From Serratia silvae (lineage in GTDB: Bacteria; Pseudomonadota; Gammaproteobacteria; Enterobacterales; Enterobacteriaceae), in contig NZ_JAGQDC010000001.1 in NCBI RefSeq assembly GCF_023282985.1, positions 186,001-250,000 on the forward strand: DNA of 64,000 nt, written 5' to 3'. The notes beneath the pieces were generated by a model that saw only the letters and a program-made list of their open reading frames with translations, ran no database searches and was not told where the DNA came from. The stretch's first letter is position 1; the number at the start of each line of letters is the position of its first letter. This document shows positions 51,622 to 64,000 of this stretch, piece after piece. Made by a program: the position numbers and the translations under genes.

Positions 51622-52809
51622 ATGAGTTTCAGACGCTGGTTGCCGCGCCGTTTTAATCCCGTTTTTGCCGCTTTCCTGCTGATTGCCTTCCTGACCGGCA
51701 TTGCCGGGGCACTGCAAGCCCCCACGCTGAGCCTGTTCCTAACCACTGAAGTGAAGGTGCGCCCGCTGTGGGTGGGTATGTTCTATACCGTGAATGCCAT
51801 CGCCGGGATTATCGTCAGCTTCCTGTTGGCCAAGCGCTCGGATACTCGTGGCGATCGGCGCAAGCTGATCCTGGTGTGCTGTATCATGGCGGTGGGTAAT
51901 AGCCTGCTGTTTGCGTTCAACCGTGAATACCTGACGTTGATCACCGCAGGCGTACTGCTGGCCGCAGTTGCCAATACCGCCATGCCGCAGATTTTTGCTC
52001 TGGCGCGTGAATATGCGGACAGCTCGGCACGCGAAGTAGTGATGTTCAGTTCGGTGATGCGTGCCCAGCTTTCATTGGCCTGGGTGATCGGCCCGCCGCT
52101 GTCGTTTATGTTGGCGCTGAACTACGGTTTTACCGTGATGTTTATGATTGCGGCGGTGATTTTTGCCGTCAGCGTGCTGCTGGTGTGGCTTATATTGCCT
52201 TCGGTGCCCCGTGCCAACGTTGAGATTAGCGTAGATTCTCCGCCTATTGCGCCAATCAGCGCCTGGCGCGATCCCGATGTGCGCCTGTTGTTTGTGGCTT
52301 CGATGCTGATGTGGACCTGCAACACCATGTATATCATCGATATGCCGCTCTACATCACCGCCGATCTGGACTTGCCGGAACGGCTGGCCGGTTGGCTGAT
52401 GGGCACCGCCGCCGGGTTGGAAATCCCGGCGATGCTGCTGGCGGGCTATTACGTCAAACGCTTTGGTAAACGTAATATGATGCTGTTTGCAGTGGCGGCA
52501 GGCGTGCTGTTTTATGCCGGACTGGTGCTGTTCAAGTTCCAGTCGGCCCTGATGGTATTGCAGCTGTTCAATGCGGTGTTTATCGGCATTATTGCCGGGA
52601 TCGGCATGTTGTATTTTCAGGATCTGATGCCGGGGCGGCCCGGTGCCGCGACCACCATGTTTACCAACAGCATTTCGACCGGGGTGATCCTGGCCGGTGT
52701 ACTGCAAGGTGCGCTGGTGGAAAACTTCGGGCACTATGCGGTTTACTACCTGATTACTCTGCTTGCCATCCTGGCACTGTGGATGTGCGCCAAAGTTCGC
52801 GAAGTGTGA
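51622..52809 (+). CDS. setA: Sugar efflux transporter SetA
   Basis: A 395-residue major-facilitator protein of the SET family, with about twelve membrane segments, exporting lactose, glucose analogues and other sugars. The motif FLLAKRSDTRGDRRKLIL lies between segments 2 and 3. Sequence resembles SetA and SetB about equally. Position right after SgrS, where E. coli co-transcribes setA, favours SetA. Length is near E. coli SetA (392). The start has GGGATATAGGT upstream. Confidence 0.93.
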   Translation: MSFRRWLPRRFNPVFAAFLLIAFLTGIAGALQAPTLSLFLTTEVKVRPLWVGMFYTVNAIAGIIVSFLLAKRSDTRGDRRKLILVCCIMAVGNSLLFAFNREYLTLITAGVLLAAVANTAMPQIFALAREYADSSAREVVMFSSVMRAQLSLAWVIGPPLSFMLALNYGFTVMFMIAAVIFAVSVLLVWLILPSVPRANVEISVDSPPIAPISAWRDPDVRLLFVASMLMWTCNTMYIIDMPLYITADLDLPERLAGWLMGTAAGLEIPAMLLAGYYVKRFGKRNMMLFAVAAGVLFYAGLVLFKFQSALMVLQLFNAVFIGIIAGIGMLYFQDLMPGRPGAATTMFTNSISTGVILAGVLQGALVENFGHYAVYYLITLLAILALWMCAKVREV

Positions 52810-52880
52810 GCTGTAACACCCTGTTAGTTGATACACATCATTGAGAAAACCGCTCCAGTCTCACTAAGATAAACGGACTC

Positions 52881-52903
52881 AGAGCGTGAGCTTCGCGCTC
52901 TTA
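52881..52903 (+). terminator. Hairpin after setA
   Basis: AGAGCG / CGCTCT stem with a ten-base loop followed by TTAT. A weak terminator candidate located 72 bases after setA and 50 before the next gene. Confidence 0.45.
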
Positions 52904-52952
52904 TCCATCTTGCTATTAAGATGCCGATCCCGTTGATGAATGTGGGTATGTT

Positions 52953-54425
52953 ATGGATAAACTAACGCCGCTCAAACCTGTTCCCTCCCTCTGTGCCGTT
53001 ATCGCCGCTTTGCTGATCTGGTTTGTGATCCCTGTTCCCGAAGGCGTGGCTCCGAATGCCTGGCATTTGCTGGCGCTGTTTATTGGGACCATCGTTGCCA
53101 TCATTGGTAAGGCTATGCCAATTGGTGCCGTTTCTATCATCGCTATTGCGCTGGTGGCCGTGACCGGCGTGACCAACCCAGGCAAGCCTGGGGCGGCATT
53201 GGACGATGCGCTGAGTGGTTTCTCCAACCAGCTTATCTGGCTGATCGGCTTTTCGATCATGATCTCCCTAAGCCTGAATAAAACCGGTCTGGGATCGCGC
53301 ATTGGCTACTACTTTATCTCGCTGTTTGGCAAAAAGACGCTGGGGATCGCCTATGCGTTAACCTTGGCGGAAACCGTGTTGGCCCCGGTTACGCCGAGCA
53401 ATACCGCCCGTGGCGGCGGCATCATCCACCCGATAATGAAATCAATAGCGGACAGCTTTGGCTCCAAGCCCGAGCTGAATACCTCCGGTAAGATTGGCCG
53501 CTATCTCTCGCTGGTTAACTACAATATCAACCCGATCACCTCGGCGATGTTTATCACCGCTACTGCGCCTAACCCACTGATTGTCAATCTGATCGCCAAA
53601 GGTGCCGGTTCCGAGTTTGAACTGACTTGGGGAATGTGGGCAATAGCGGCGCTGGTACCAGCGGTCTGTTCGCTGATCGTCATGCCGCTGGTGGTTTATT
53701 GGCTGTATCCGCCGGAAATTAAAAGCACCCCGGATGCGCCACTGTTTGCACAGGATAAACTGCAAGCGCTGGGGCGGACAACCCTGCCAGAGAAAATCAC
53801 GCTGGGCGTATTTGCCCTGTTGCTGGTGCTGTGGGCCGGGGTTCCGGCGATGATTTTTGGCCCTGCGCTCGCGGTTAACCCGACGACCGCTGCGGTGATC
53901 GGCCTGGCGATCCTGCTGGCAACTGGCGTACTGAGTTGGGACGACGTGCTGAAACACAAAGGCGCCTGGGATACCGTGGTCTGGTTTGCCGCCTTGGTGA
54001 TGATGGCGACCTACCTAGGCAAACTGGGTCTGATTGGCTGGCTGTCACAAACGGTAGGTTCGGGTATCGATCATATGGGGATGAGCTGGGTCGGGGGAAC
54101 CATTCTGTTAACGCTTGTCTATCTCTATTCGCATTACTTCTTTGCCAGTACCACCGCGCACGTGACCGCCATGTTCGCTGCGTTCTTTGCCGCAGGTATT
54201 GCCCTTGGTGCGCCACCGGCACTGCTTGGCCTGATCCTGGCCTTCTCGTCTTCCCTGATGATGTCATTAACCCATTATGGCACCGGCACCGCCCCGATTA
54301 TCTTTGGATCGGGCTATGCCACCTTGGGGGAATGGTGGAAAACCGGCTTTATCATGAGCGTGGTCAACCTGCTGATTTGGGCGTTGATCGGGGGAGTGTG
54401 GTGGAAGTGGTTGGGCTATTGGTGA
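52953..54425 (+). CDS. DASS-family di/tricarboxylate transporter
   Basis: A 490-residue inner-membrane carrier with about twelve segments, of the divalent anion:Na+ symporter family (CitT/TtdT/YflS group). Typical motifs are APVTPSNTARGGGIIHPIM near residue 148 and the C-terminal SSLMMSLTHYGTGTAPIIFGSGY. CitT and TtdT exchange citrate or tartrate for succinate; the substrate here is unknown. It lies between setA and leuD, where E. coli has nothing. It converges with the leucine operon. Confidence 0.9.
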   Translation: MDKLTPLKPVPSLCAVIAALLIWFVIPVPEGVAPNAWHLLALFIGTIVAIIGKAMPIGAVSIIAIALVAVTGVTNPGKPGAALDDALSGFSNQLIWLIGFSIMISLSLNKTGLGSRIGYYFISLFGKKTLGIAYALTLAETVLAPVTPSNTARGGGIIHPIMKSIADSFGSKPELNTSGKIGRYLSLVNYNINPITSAMFITATAPNPLIVNLIAKGAGSEFELTWGMWAIAALVPAVCSLIVMPLVVYWLYPPEIKSTPDAPLFAQDKLQALGRTTLPEKITLGVFALLLVLWAGVPAMIFGPALAVNPTTAAVIGLAILLATGVLSWDDVLKHKGAWDTVVWFAALVMMATYLGKLGLIGWLSQTVGSGIDHMGMSWVGGTILLTLVYLYSHYFFASTTAHVTAMFAAFFAAGIALGAPPALLGLILAFSSSLMMSLTHYGTGTAPIIFGSGYATLGEWWKTGFIMSVVNLLIWALIGGVWWKWLGYW

Positions 54426-54434
54426 TTTATGAAA

Positions 54435-54462
54435 GCCTCACCTGCCGGGCGGCGGGTGAGGC
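54435..54462. terminator. leuABCD terminator hairpin
   Basis: GCCTCACC / GGTGAGGC stem. On the minus strand it is followed by TTTCAT, seven bases after the leuD stop region; it could also serve the convergent transporter gene. Confidence 0.6.
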
Positions 54463-54468
54463 TGAAGC

Positions 54469-55071
54469 TTAGTTCAGAAACGCCGGTTGCTGTGCCTCGT
54501 AGCGGGAAATCTCCGCTTCGTGCTGTAACGTCAGGCCGATGCTGTCCAAACCGTTAATCATGCAGTGGCGGCGGAAGCTGTCGATCTCAAACGGGTAGCT
54601 GTTGCCCCCGGCATTCACCGTCTGGTTTTCCAGATCGACCACAAACTCCGTGCCTTCGTGCTCTGCCACCAACTTAAACAGCGTATCCACATCCTGCTCG
54701 CTCAGCGCGACCGGCAGCAGCTGGTTGTTGAACGAGTTACCATAGAAGATATCCGCAAAGCTTGGTGCAATCACCACCTTGAAGCCGTAATCAGTTAATG
54801 CCCATGGTGCGTGTTCACGGGATGAACCACAGCCAAAGTTTTCCCGGGCTAACAGGATGCTCGCCCCTTTATAGCGCGGAAGGTTCAGCACAAACTCAGG
54901 ATTGGGCTGTTGACCCGCATCGTCTAGGAAGCGCCAGTCGTTGAACAGGTGCTGGCCGAAACCGGTGCGGGTCACTTTCTGCAAAAACTGCTTTGGGATA
55001 ATGGCATCGGTATCGACGTTGGCCGCGTCCAGAGGCACCACTAAGCCGGTATGTTGAGTAAATTTAGCCAC
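54469..55071 (-). CDS. leuD: 3-isopropylmalate dehydratase small subunit
   Basis: A 200-residue partner of LeuC that carries the substrate swivel domain. [27 protein letters not shown] is at the N-terminus and the conserved [14 protein letters not shown] lies near residue 82. Length equals E. coli LeuD (201). It is the last gene of leuABCD, 11 bases after leuC. Confidence 0.98.
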   Translation of the reverse strand: MAKFTQHTGLVVPLDAANVDTDAIIPKQFLQKVTRTGFGQHLFNDWRFLDDAGQQPNPEFVLNLPRYKGASILLARENFGCGSSREHAPWALTDYGFKVVIAPSFADIFYGNSFNNQLLPVALSEQDVDTLFKLVAEHEGTEFVVDLENQTVNAGGNSYPFEIDSFRRHCMINGLDSIGLTLQHEAEISRYEAQQPAFLN

Positions 55072-55082
55072 GCTGGTGCTCC

Positions 55083-59155
<4,073 letters not shown>

Positions 59156-59195
59156 CGTGTTGTTCCTTGTCGTGTTTGTTTCACGCTAAGCGGGT

Positions 59196-59226
59196 AAAAA
59201 AAAACCCGCGCAGTAGCGCGGGTTTT
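59196..59226 (-). terminator. leu operon attenuator
   Basis: AAACCCGCGC / GCGCGGGTTT stem followed by nine T on the minus strand, between leuL and leuA. Confidence 0.9.
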
Positions 59227-59243
59227 GCAGATGATGGGCTGAA

Positions 59244-59327
59244 TCAGCTTTGAACCCCGTCCACCAGCGTACCGCGCACATAAGATGCGATTAGTAGTAG
59301 GCCTAGTAGACGGTGGGTACGGATCAT
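59244..59327 (-). CDS. leuL: leu operon leader peptide
   Basis: A 27-residue leader, MIRTHRLLGLLLIASYVRGT then LVDGVQS. Five leucine codons fall within residues 7-12, all of them the rare CTA, which makes it a sensitive sensor of leucyl-tRNA. It resembles E. coli LeuL (28 residues). The attenuator follows 18 bases later. Confidence 0.94.
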   Translation of the reverse strand: MIRTHRLLGLLLIASYVRGTLVDGVQS

Positions 59328-59364
59328 AGCGGTCAGCTTCTCTAAAATTGTTTCGTTGTCTAAT

Positions 59365-59393
59365 TTGATACTTTATTGGCCGGGGCATGTCAA
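59365..59393 (-). promoter_or_regulatory. leuLABCD promoter
   Basis: TTGACA (59393-59388), 17 bases, TATCAA (59370-59365) on the minus strand; start expected near 59358, 30 bases before leuL. Confidence 0.8.
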
Positions 59394-60046
59394 CACCTGA
59401 TTAAAACAGGGGGATTGAAAAGGGTGGCACCAGTGGCGGTGGCGCTAGTTGGAAACTCGGCAAAACCCCGGGGAGACCGCGTTAAATCTGCCGTTGTTCG
59501 GGATTTTATTAGCATAAATGGTCTGAAATCGGCGCTGTTGCAATGATTAACAAGACAGCTCGGTTAAAACTTATCGTTGGCGCAAAAAAACGGCAGGTGC
59601 GGCTTGATGGGATGTTGATGTGGCTCGTTTTGCATTCACGGTGTCAATCTATTGTTGTTTATTTATTTGAGATTTGTATTTTTTGTGCTGAACTGAGCGG
59701 CTACAATCAATTAAGTGATGCTAAAGATACCTATTTTGCTCTGGTATGATTGTCCATTAACGCATTTTATGGTCTGATCCAGAGGTTGATGAGTACCAAA
59801 CGGGTATCCATAACTTAGGTGTTTTGCCTGCCAATTTTGTTTGTATGAAGGCTGCCTACCGACGAACAATGCCAAATAGGCACCACCGTGTCATATTTTT
59901 ATAGGATGATGCCCGATTGCTATCTTGCCAAGCTAGTCAAAAGGGATAACTAATTTCGCTGTGTGGGAATAACGTAGCCTGCCTTTTCCTGTTATTCCCC
60001 TGTGCGCTAGCGGGATTATCTACATGGGACTTAGTGGAGTTTGGAT
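59394..60046. other. leu-leuO intergenic region
   Basis: About 650 AT-rich bases between divergent leuLABCD and leuO. In E. coli the matching region is an H-NS/LeuO switching region. A 68-codon open frame at 59543-59749 has no recognisable features and no good ribosome site. No repeat or RNA gene is clear. Confidence 0.45.
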
Positions 60047-60994
60047 ATGTCCGAATATAATTCAGGAACTGTCTTGAGGAAAGAAAATGGTGATATTCAT
60101 TTGCGCAGTGTGGATCTTAATTTGCTCACTGTTTTTGATGCGGTTATGCAGATGCAGAATATTACCAAGGCGGCCAATTCCTTAGGGATGTCTCAGCCAG
60201 CGGTCAGCAATGCCGTGTCACGTTTGAAGATCATGTTCAACGATGAACTGTTTGTCCGCTTCGGCCGTGGCATTCAACCTACTATGCGCGCGCGCCAACT
60301 TTTTGGCCCGGTGCGCCAGGCACTGCAGCTGGTACAAAATGAGCTGCCGGGCGCTGGCTTTGATGCTCTGAGCAGCGAACGTCTCTTTGTTCTTTCTATC
60401 TGCAGCCCGTTAGATATTCGTCTGACGGCCAAAATAATTAACAACGTCAAGAGCATGGCACCCAATGTGCAGATACAGACCCATTCCTACATGAGCAATA
60501 ACATCGAGCATCAGTTACGTTATCAGGAAACCGAGTTTGTTATTGGCTATAGTCGCCTTGAACATCCCGAGTTTCAGGATATTGCCTTATTCGATGATGA
60601 ATTGACCCTGGTCGCTGCGCAGTCTCACCCACGGTTGGTGGGTACCATTAGCCAGAAACAGATGCTGGCGGAGCACCATGCCGTCATCTCGTTAGAGCGT
60701 TTTTGTTCCTTTAGCAAACCCTACTATCTTGACGAAGCCATGCAACGAAGTGTCACCCAGCAATGTACCGACCTGTTCAGCGCATTGAATATAGTCGCCA
60801 TGACCGAGATGGTGGCAATCGCTCCTCGTTGGTTTGCCCAGCAGCATGTACAAGCCTTGCAGCTAAAATTAATTCCGCTGCCTTGGGAGAGGAAAACCGC
60901 CACCTGTTATCTCTCCTGGCATGAGTCTGCCGAGCGCGATGAAGGCCATCAGTGGATGAAGTCCGTACTTAGCCAAGCTGGCATATTGCGCTAA
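60047..60994 (+). CDS. leuO: LysR-family global regulator LeuO
   Basis: A 315-residue LysR-type regulator that opposes H-NS silencing. The helix-turn-helix is within VDLNLLTVFDAVMQMQNITKAANSLGMSQPAVSNAVSRLK (about residues 25-64). The end, TCYLSWHESAERDEGHQWM, is characteristic of LeuO. ATG at 60047 has GGAG seven bases upstream and is preferred over the TTG at 60041. Length matches E. coli LeuO (314). Confidence 0.97.
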   Translation: MSEYNSGTVLRKENGDIHLRSVDLNLLTVFDAVMQMQNITKAANSLGMSQPAVSNAVSRLKIMFNDELFVRFGRGIQPTMRARQLFGPVRQALQLVQNELPGAGFDALSSERLFVLSICSPLDIRLTAKIINNVKSMAPNVQIQTHSYMSNNIEHQLRYQETEFVIGYSRLEHPEFQDIALFDDELTLVAAQSHPRLVGTISQKQMLAEHHAVISLERFCSFSKPYYLDEAMQRSVTQQCTDLFSALNIVAMTEMVAIAPRWFAQQHVQALQLKLIPLPWERKTATCYLSWHESAERDEGHQWMKSVLSQAGILR

Positions 60995-61448
60995 TGAGTG
61001 ATTTATTGGCCCAGCGCGCTTTCGAGTGCGTCGGGTTGATAATGGATAGCGCGAAGAATTAATAAGAATACGCTCAGCCAAACTAAGATAATTCCGCATT
61101 ATGGTGTCGGGGAAATATCATATACCTGTGACGGTTAATTAATTTAATCGACTGAAACTCTCTTCTGCCCCTGACGATACTGTTACTCTTTTAACCTGTT
61201 ACCTCTCCCTCCTTGTCGTAGATCCCACTTTGTCTGTTAAGCGTAAACCTTTTGCTTTCCCTTTTGTCCAAGATCAAGAGAAATGAGAACAAGCGCGTTT
61301 TGGCTCACACTTCGACGCTGAAATCCCTTTTCCCACAGCCGGAGACTAGGTAGACTGCGCAAAAAAAGTAAACACGTGTAAGCTGAGATGTGAGAGCTTC
61401 CGCTCCGATCACGGTTAACTGGTTGATTAATTTTAGGCTTGGAGCGCT
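60995..61448. other. leuO to acyl-CoA synthetase gap
   Basis: AT-rich, 454 bases, with no gene I can support. No clear terminator follows leuO. I find no convincing FadR, CRP or LexA site, nor a promoter that I trust. Confidence 0.35.
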
Positions 61449-63254
61449 ATGACCAATACTTTGCAACATTACCATCAGGTCGAACGTATACAGCATCAAA
61501 TTGCTAACCGTGCCGAACATACGGCTTTCCGTCAGTGGTCCCCGCAGGGAGAAACACGGCTGACTTGGTCACAGGTTGGGGCGCACACGCAACATATTGC
61601 CTGCGCCTTGCTGGCACTGGGCGTCGAAGTACAGGAACGTGTAGCGATTTTTGCCAACAACAGCATGGCCTGGTCGCTGGCCGATCTGGCGATCCTTCAA
61701 CTCCGGGCGGTCAGCGTGCCGCTTTATGCCACCAACACCCCGGCTCAGGCGGCATTTATCGTGAATGATGCCGATATCCGCGTTCTGTTTGTCGGTGAGC
61801 AAGATCAACTGGATGCCGCGATTGCGCTGCGTGGCGTATGCCCGCAACTGACCCACATTATTGTCTTTGATGCTTCAGCCGATTTGCGCGGCTGCGAGAT
61901 TGCTCAACACCTGCATCATTTCGAACGTCTTGCGGATATCGAGCGTTTCGATACCCAGCGTCAGCAAAGAATCGCCGAGCGCGATTTGCAGGATTTGTTC
62001 ACCCTGATCTACACCTCAGGTACCACCGGGGAGCCGAAAGGCGTGATGCTTGACTACCGCAATATGGCTGCTCAGCTGCAGTTGCATGACGATCGCCTGA
62101 CGGTGACGGCGGATGACGTTTCCCTCAGTTTCCTGCCGTTGTCACACGTTTTTGAACGTGCCTGGAGCTTCTTTATCATGCATTCGGGCGCGCAGAACGT
62201 TTATCTGCCCAATACCGACTGGGTGAGAGAAGCGATGGCCGATGTCAAACCGACCCTGATGTGTGCAGTACCGCGCTTTTATGAAAAAATCTTCAGCGCG
62301 GTGCATGAAAAGGTCGCACGTGCGCCTTGGTTGCGACGTGCCTTATTCCACTGGGCCATCGTCTGCGGTGAACGCAAGTTCCTTCAGGAAAGGGCAGGGA
62401 AACCGTTAGGTAAGTTGTTCGATCTCTCTTACCGCTGGGCTGACAAGTTGGTGTTAAGTAAGCTGCGAGGGATCCTGGGAGGGAGGGTGCGCTTCTTGCC
62501 TGCGGCCGGTGCCAAGCTTGATGACAATGTCATTCTGTTCTTCCAGGCGATGGGCATTAACATCAAATACGGCTACGGCATGACGGAAACCTGCGCCACG
62601 GTCTCCTGTTGGGAAGAGAACAACTTCCGTTTTGGCTCGATCGGCAAGCCGTTACCCGGCGTGGAAGTGCGCATCGGCGATGAAAATGAGATCCAGGTGC
62701 GTGGGCCAATCGTGATGCGTGGCTATTTCAATAAACCGCTGGAAACGGCCGATAGCTTTACCGCAGACGGCTGGCTGAAAACCGGCGATGCCGGCATGAT
62801 CGACGAAGGCGGCAACCTGTTTATTACCGAGCGGCTGAAGGATCTGATGAAGACCTCCGGTGGTAAATACATTGCGCCACAGATGCTGGAAGGTACCCTG
62901 GCGCAGGATCGCTTTATTGAACAGGTCGCGATCGTTGCCGATGCACGCAAGTTTGTCTCCGCGTTAATCGTTCCGAGCTTCGAGTCGCTGGAAGAGTACG
63001 CCAAATCGGTCAATCTGAAGTATCAGGATCGGCTCGAACTGCTGCGCAACAGCCATATCATCGAAATGTTCGAAAAGCGTCTGCGGGAGATGCAAAAAGA
63101 GTTGGCCCTGTTTGAGCAGGTGAAGAAATTTACCCTGTTGCCAGCGGCCTTCTCGATGGAATTGGGGGAACTGACTCCGACGCTGAAGCTGCGTCGCAAG
63201 GTGATCCTCCAGCGTTACCAGCATGAAATTGAGTCCATGTATCAGGAAAAATGA
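61449..63254 (+). CDS. AMP-forming long-chain acyl-CoA synthetase
   Basis: A 601-residue adenylate-forming enzyme of the FadD15/FAA1-like group that activates fatty acids with ATP and CoA. Motifs are the P-loop YTSGTTGEPKGVML near residue 190, the A5 motif YGYGMTETCATVS near residue 378, DGWLKTGDAG near residue 438 and the hinge ERLKDLMKTSGGKYIAP. It is shorter than FAA1 and has no membrane segment. Substrate chain length cannot be read. It lies between leuO and ilvI, not a site used for such a gene in E. coli. Confidence 0.9.
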   Translation: MTNTLQHYHQVERIQHQIANRAEHTAFRQWSPQGETRLTWSQVGAHTQHIACALLALGVEVQERVAIFANNSMAWSLADLAILQLRAVSVPLYATNTPAQAAFIVNDADIRVLFVGEQDQLDAAIALRGVCPQLTHIIVFDASADLRGCEIAQHLHHFERLADIERFDTQRQQRIAERDLQDLFTLIYTSGTTGEPKGVMLDYRNMAAQLQLHDDRLTVTADDVSLSFLPLSHVFERAWSFFIMHSGAQNVYLPNTDWVREAMADVKPTLMCAVPRFYEKIFSAVHEKVARAPWLRRALFHWAIVCGERKFLQERAGKPLGKLFDLSYRWADKLVLSKLRGILGGRVRFLPAAGAKLDDNVILFFQAMGINIKYGYGMTETCATVSCWEENNFRFGSIGKPLPGVEVRIGDENEIQVRGPIVMRGYFNKPLETADSFTADGWLKTGDAGMIDEGGNLFITERLKDLMKTSGGKYIAPQMLEGTLAQDRFIEQVAIVADARKFVSALIVPSFESLEEYAKSVNLKYQDRLELLRNSHIIEMFEKRLREMQKELALFEQVKKFTLLPAAFSMELGELTPTLKLRRKVILQRYQHEIESMYQEK

Positions 63255-63255
63255 T

Positions 63256-63375
63256 ATACCCGTCGTCTTTCAAGCTACAGCGTTGTTACCTGCGCTTGCT
63301 GTGCTGTACAGGGATGTACGAATGCCACGAGCGCAGGGATGCGCAAGAGCGGCCAACTTGAAATCCATAGGGTAT
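63256..63375 (+). repeat. ERIC-like repeat with a replaced core
   Basis: The ends (ATACCCGTCGTCTTTCAAGC and CTTGAAATCCATAGGGTAT) match the element at 1409, but the middle lacks the CCCCAGGAGCTTAC core. It starts two bases after the stop codon of the acyl-CoA synthetase gene. Length is 120 bases. Confidence 0.85.
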
Positions 63376-63689
63376 AGAAAGTGGATATGGGCGAAAAAAC
63401 CACAGTCGCCATTGCCTGATATAGTTCTGTAATTATCCCACTATGCAAAACAATGCCTAGCTGAATAACCTCTCGGCTAGTGCATAGTTTTGCCAAGCCG
63501 CGCATCTCCAGCCTGATGGCAATACCCTTGCCCACGATAAGCCATTTTGCCGTTTGCCTGCCTCATATTCTGACGCTATGTTAAGAGTCCAAAACGTCCA
63601 TAAGATTTTTGGGGCCATGCCCCAGACAGGACAGGCGCTACGTTCCGGCGTCAGACAAGAACAAGCTATGTAAGCCTGGAGGCAAACCC
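63376..63689. other. ilvI upstream region
   Basis: A 314-base leader and control region. In E. coli this part binds Lrp at several sites to activate ilvIH. I see AT-rich stretches but cannot assign individual boxes. Confidence 0.4.
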
Positions 63690-64000
63690 ATGGAAATATT
63701 GTCAGGAGCCGAGATGGTCGTCCGATCGCTGATCGATCAGGGCGTTAAGCATGTATTCGGCTATCCGGGCGGGGCGGTACTCGATATCTATGATGCCCTG
63801 CACACGGTCGGGGGCATCGATCATATTCTGGTGCGCCATGAGCAAGGGGCGGTGCATATGGCCGATGGCTATGCACGAGCAACCGGCGAGGTGGGCGTAG
63901 TGTTGGTCACTTCTGGCCCAGGAGCCACCAACGCCATTACCGGCATCGCCACCGCCTATATGGATTCCATCCCGATGGTGGTGCTCTCTGGCCAGGTGCC
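63690..64000 (+). CDS. ilvI: Acetolactate synthase III large subunit (5' part)
   Basis: The first 103 codons of IlvI, cut off by the window edge. [20 protein letters not shown] is almost identical to E. coli IlvI. The activating glutamate lies in [20 protein letters not shown] near residue 49. The start has GGAGG eight bases upstream. The partner subunit gene ilvH should follow outside the window. It is the second acetolactate synthase of this window, alongside ilvBN. Confidence 0.97.
   Translation, partial: MEILSGAEMVVRSLIDQGVKHVFGYPGGAVLDIYDALHTVGGIDHILVRHEQGAVHMADGYARATGEVGVVLVTSGPGATNAITGIATAYMDSIPMVVLSGQV

Noticed and set aside
59543-59749. 68-codon open frame in the leu-leuO gap
   Set aside because: No recognisable domain, no ribosome site, and composition typical of AT-rich spacer.

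Overview
The window is a stretch of enterobacterial chromosome. Gene order follows the 0-2 minute region of E. coli K-12 (dnaK-dnaJ-nhaA-nhaR-rpsT-ribF-ileS-lspA-fkpB-ispH-dapB-carAB-kefFC-folA-apaHG-rsmA-pdxA-surA-lptD-djlA-rluA-rapA-polB-dedA-thiBPQ-sgrRST-setA-leuABCD-leuO-ilvI). The proteins resemble but are clearly diverged from the E. coli ones, and the DNA is fairly GC-rich. ERIC repeats, and an ilvBN operon sitting in this region, suggest a Yersiniaceae-type organism, most likely Serratia or a close relative. That genus call is inference. I see no tRNA, rRNA, CRISPR array, prophage or insertion sequence.

Layout: 0-8 kb holds an MFS transporter, satP, the dnaKJ chaperone operon with two sigma-32 promoters, and nhaA-nhaR. 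8-21 kb holds translation, lipoprotein, isoprenoid, lysine and carbamoyl-phosphate genes (rpsT, ribF-ileS-lspA-fkpB-ispH, dapB, carAB). A two-gene accessory unit (Fe/2-oxoglutarate dioxygenase plus class-V PLP enzyme) sits at 20.8-22.7 kb, between carB and kefF. 23-29 kb holds kefFC, a LysE-type exporter, a yjjPB pair, folA and apaHG. 29-42 kb holds the outer-membrane biogenesis and ribosome operon lptD-surA-pdxA-rsmA-apaG-apaH, then djlA, rluA, rapA and polB. 42-50 kb holds dedA, a dinQ-like small toxin with its antisense RNA, the ivbL-ilvBN operon and the TPP-riboswitch-controlled thiBPQ operon. 49-54 kb holds the sugar-phosphate stress module sgrR/SgrS-SgrT/setA and a dicarboxylate-type transporter. 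54-64 kb holds leuLABCD, leuO, an acyl-CoA synthetase and the start of ilvI.

The most interesting item lies in the 550-base gap between dedA and ilvN. It encodes a 29-residue hydrophobic peptide almost identical to E. coli DinQ. Upstream is a long leader, a hairpin that hides the ribosome binding site, and a 21-base perfect direct repeat. One repeat copy is in the leader. The other lies at the very start of a divergent small RNA that has a textbook promoter and terminator. That RNA would therefore be antisense to the dinQ leader. Other notable points are an ERIC element inserted between the TPP aptamer and thiB, an ERIC variant with a replaced core, two acetolactate synthase operons flanking the leucine genes, and several leader peptides and regulatory sites too short for routine gene calling (ivbL, leuL, sgrT).
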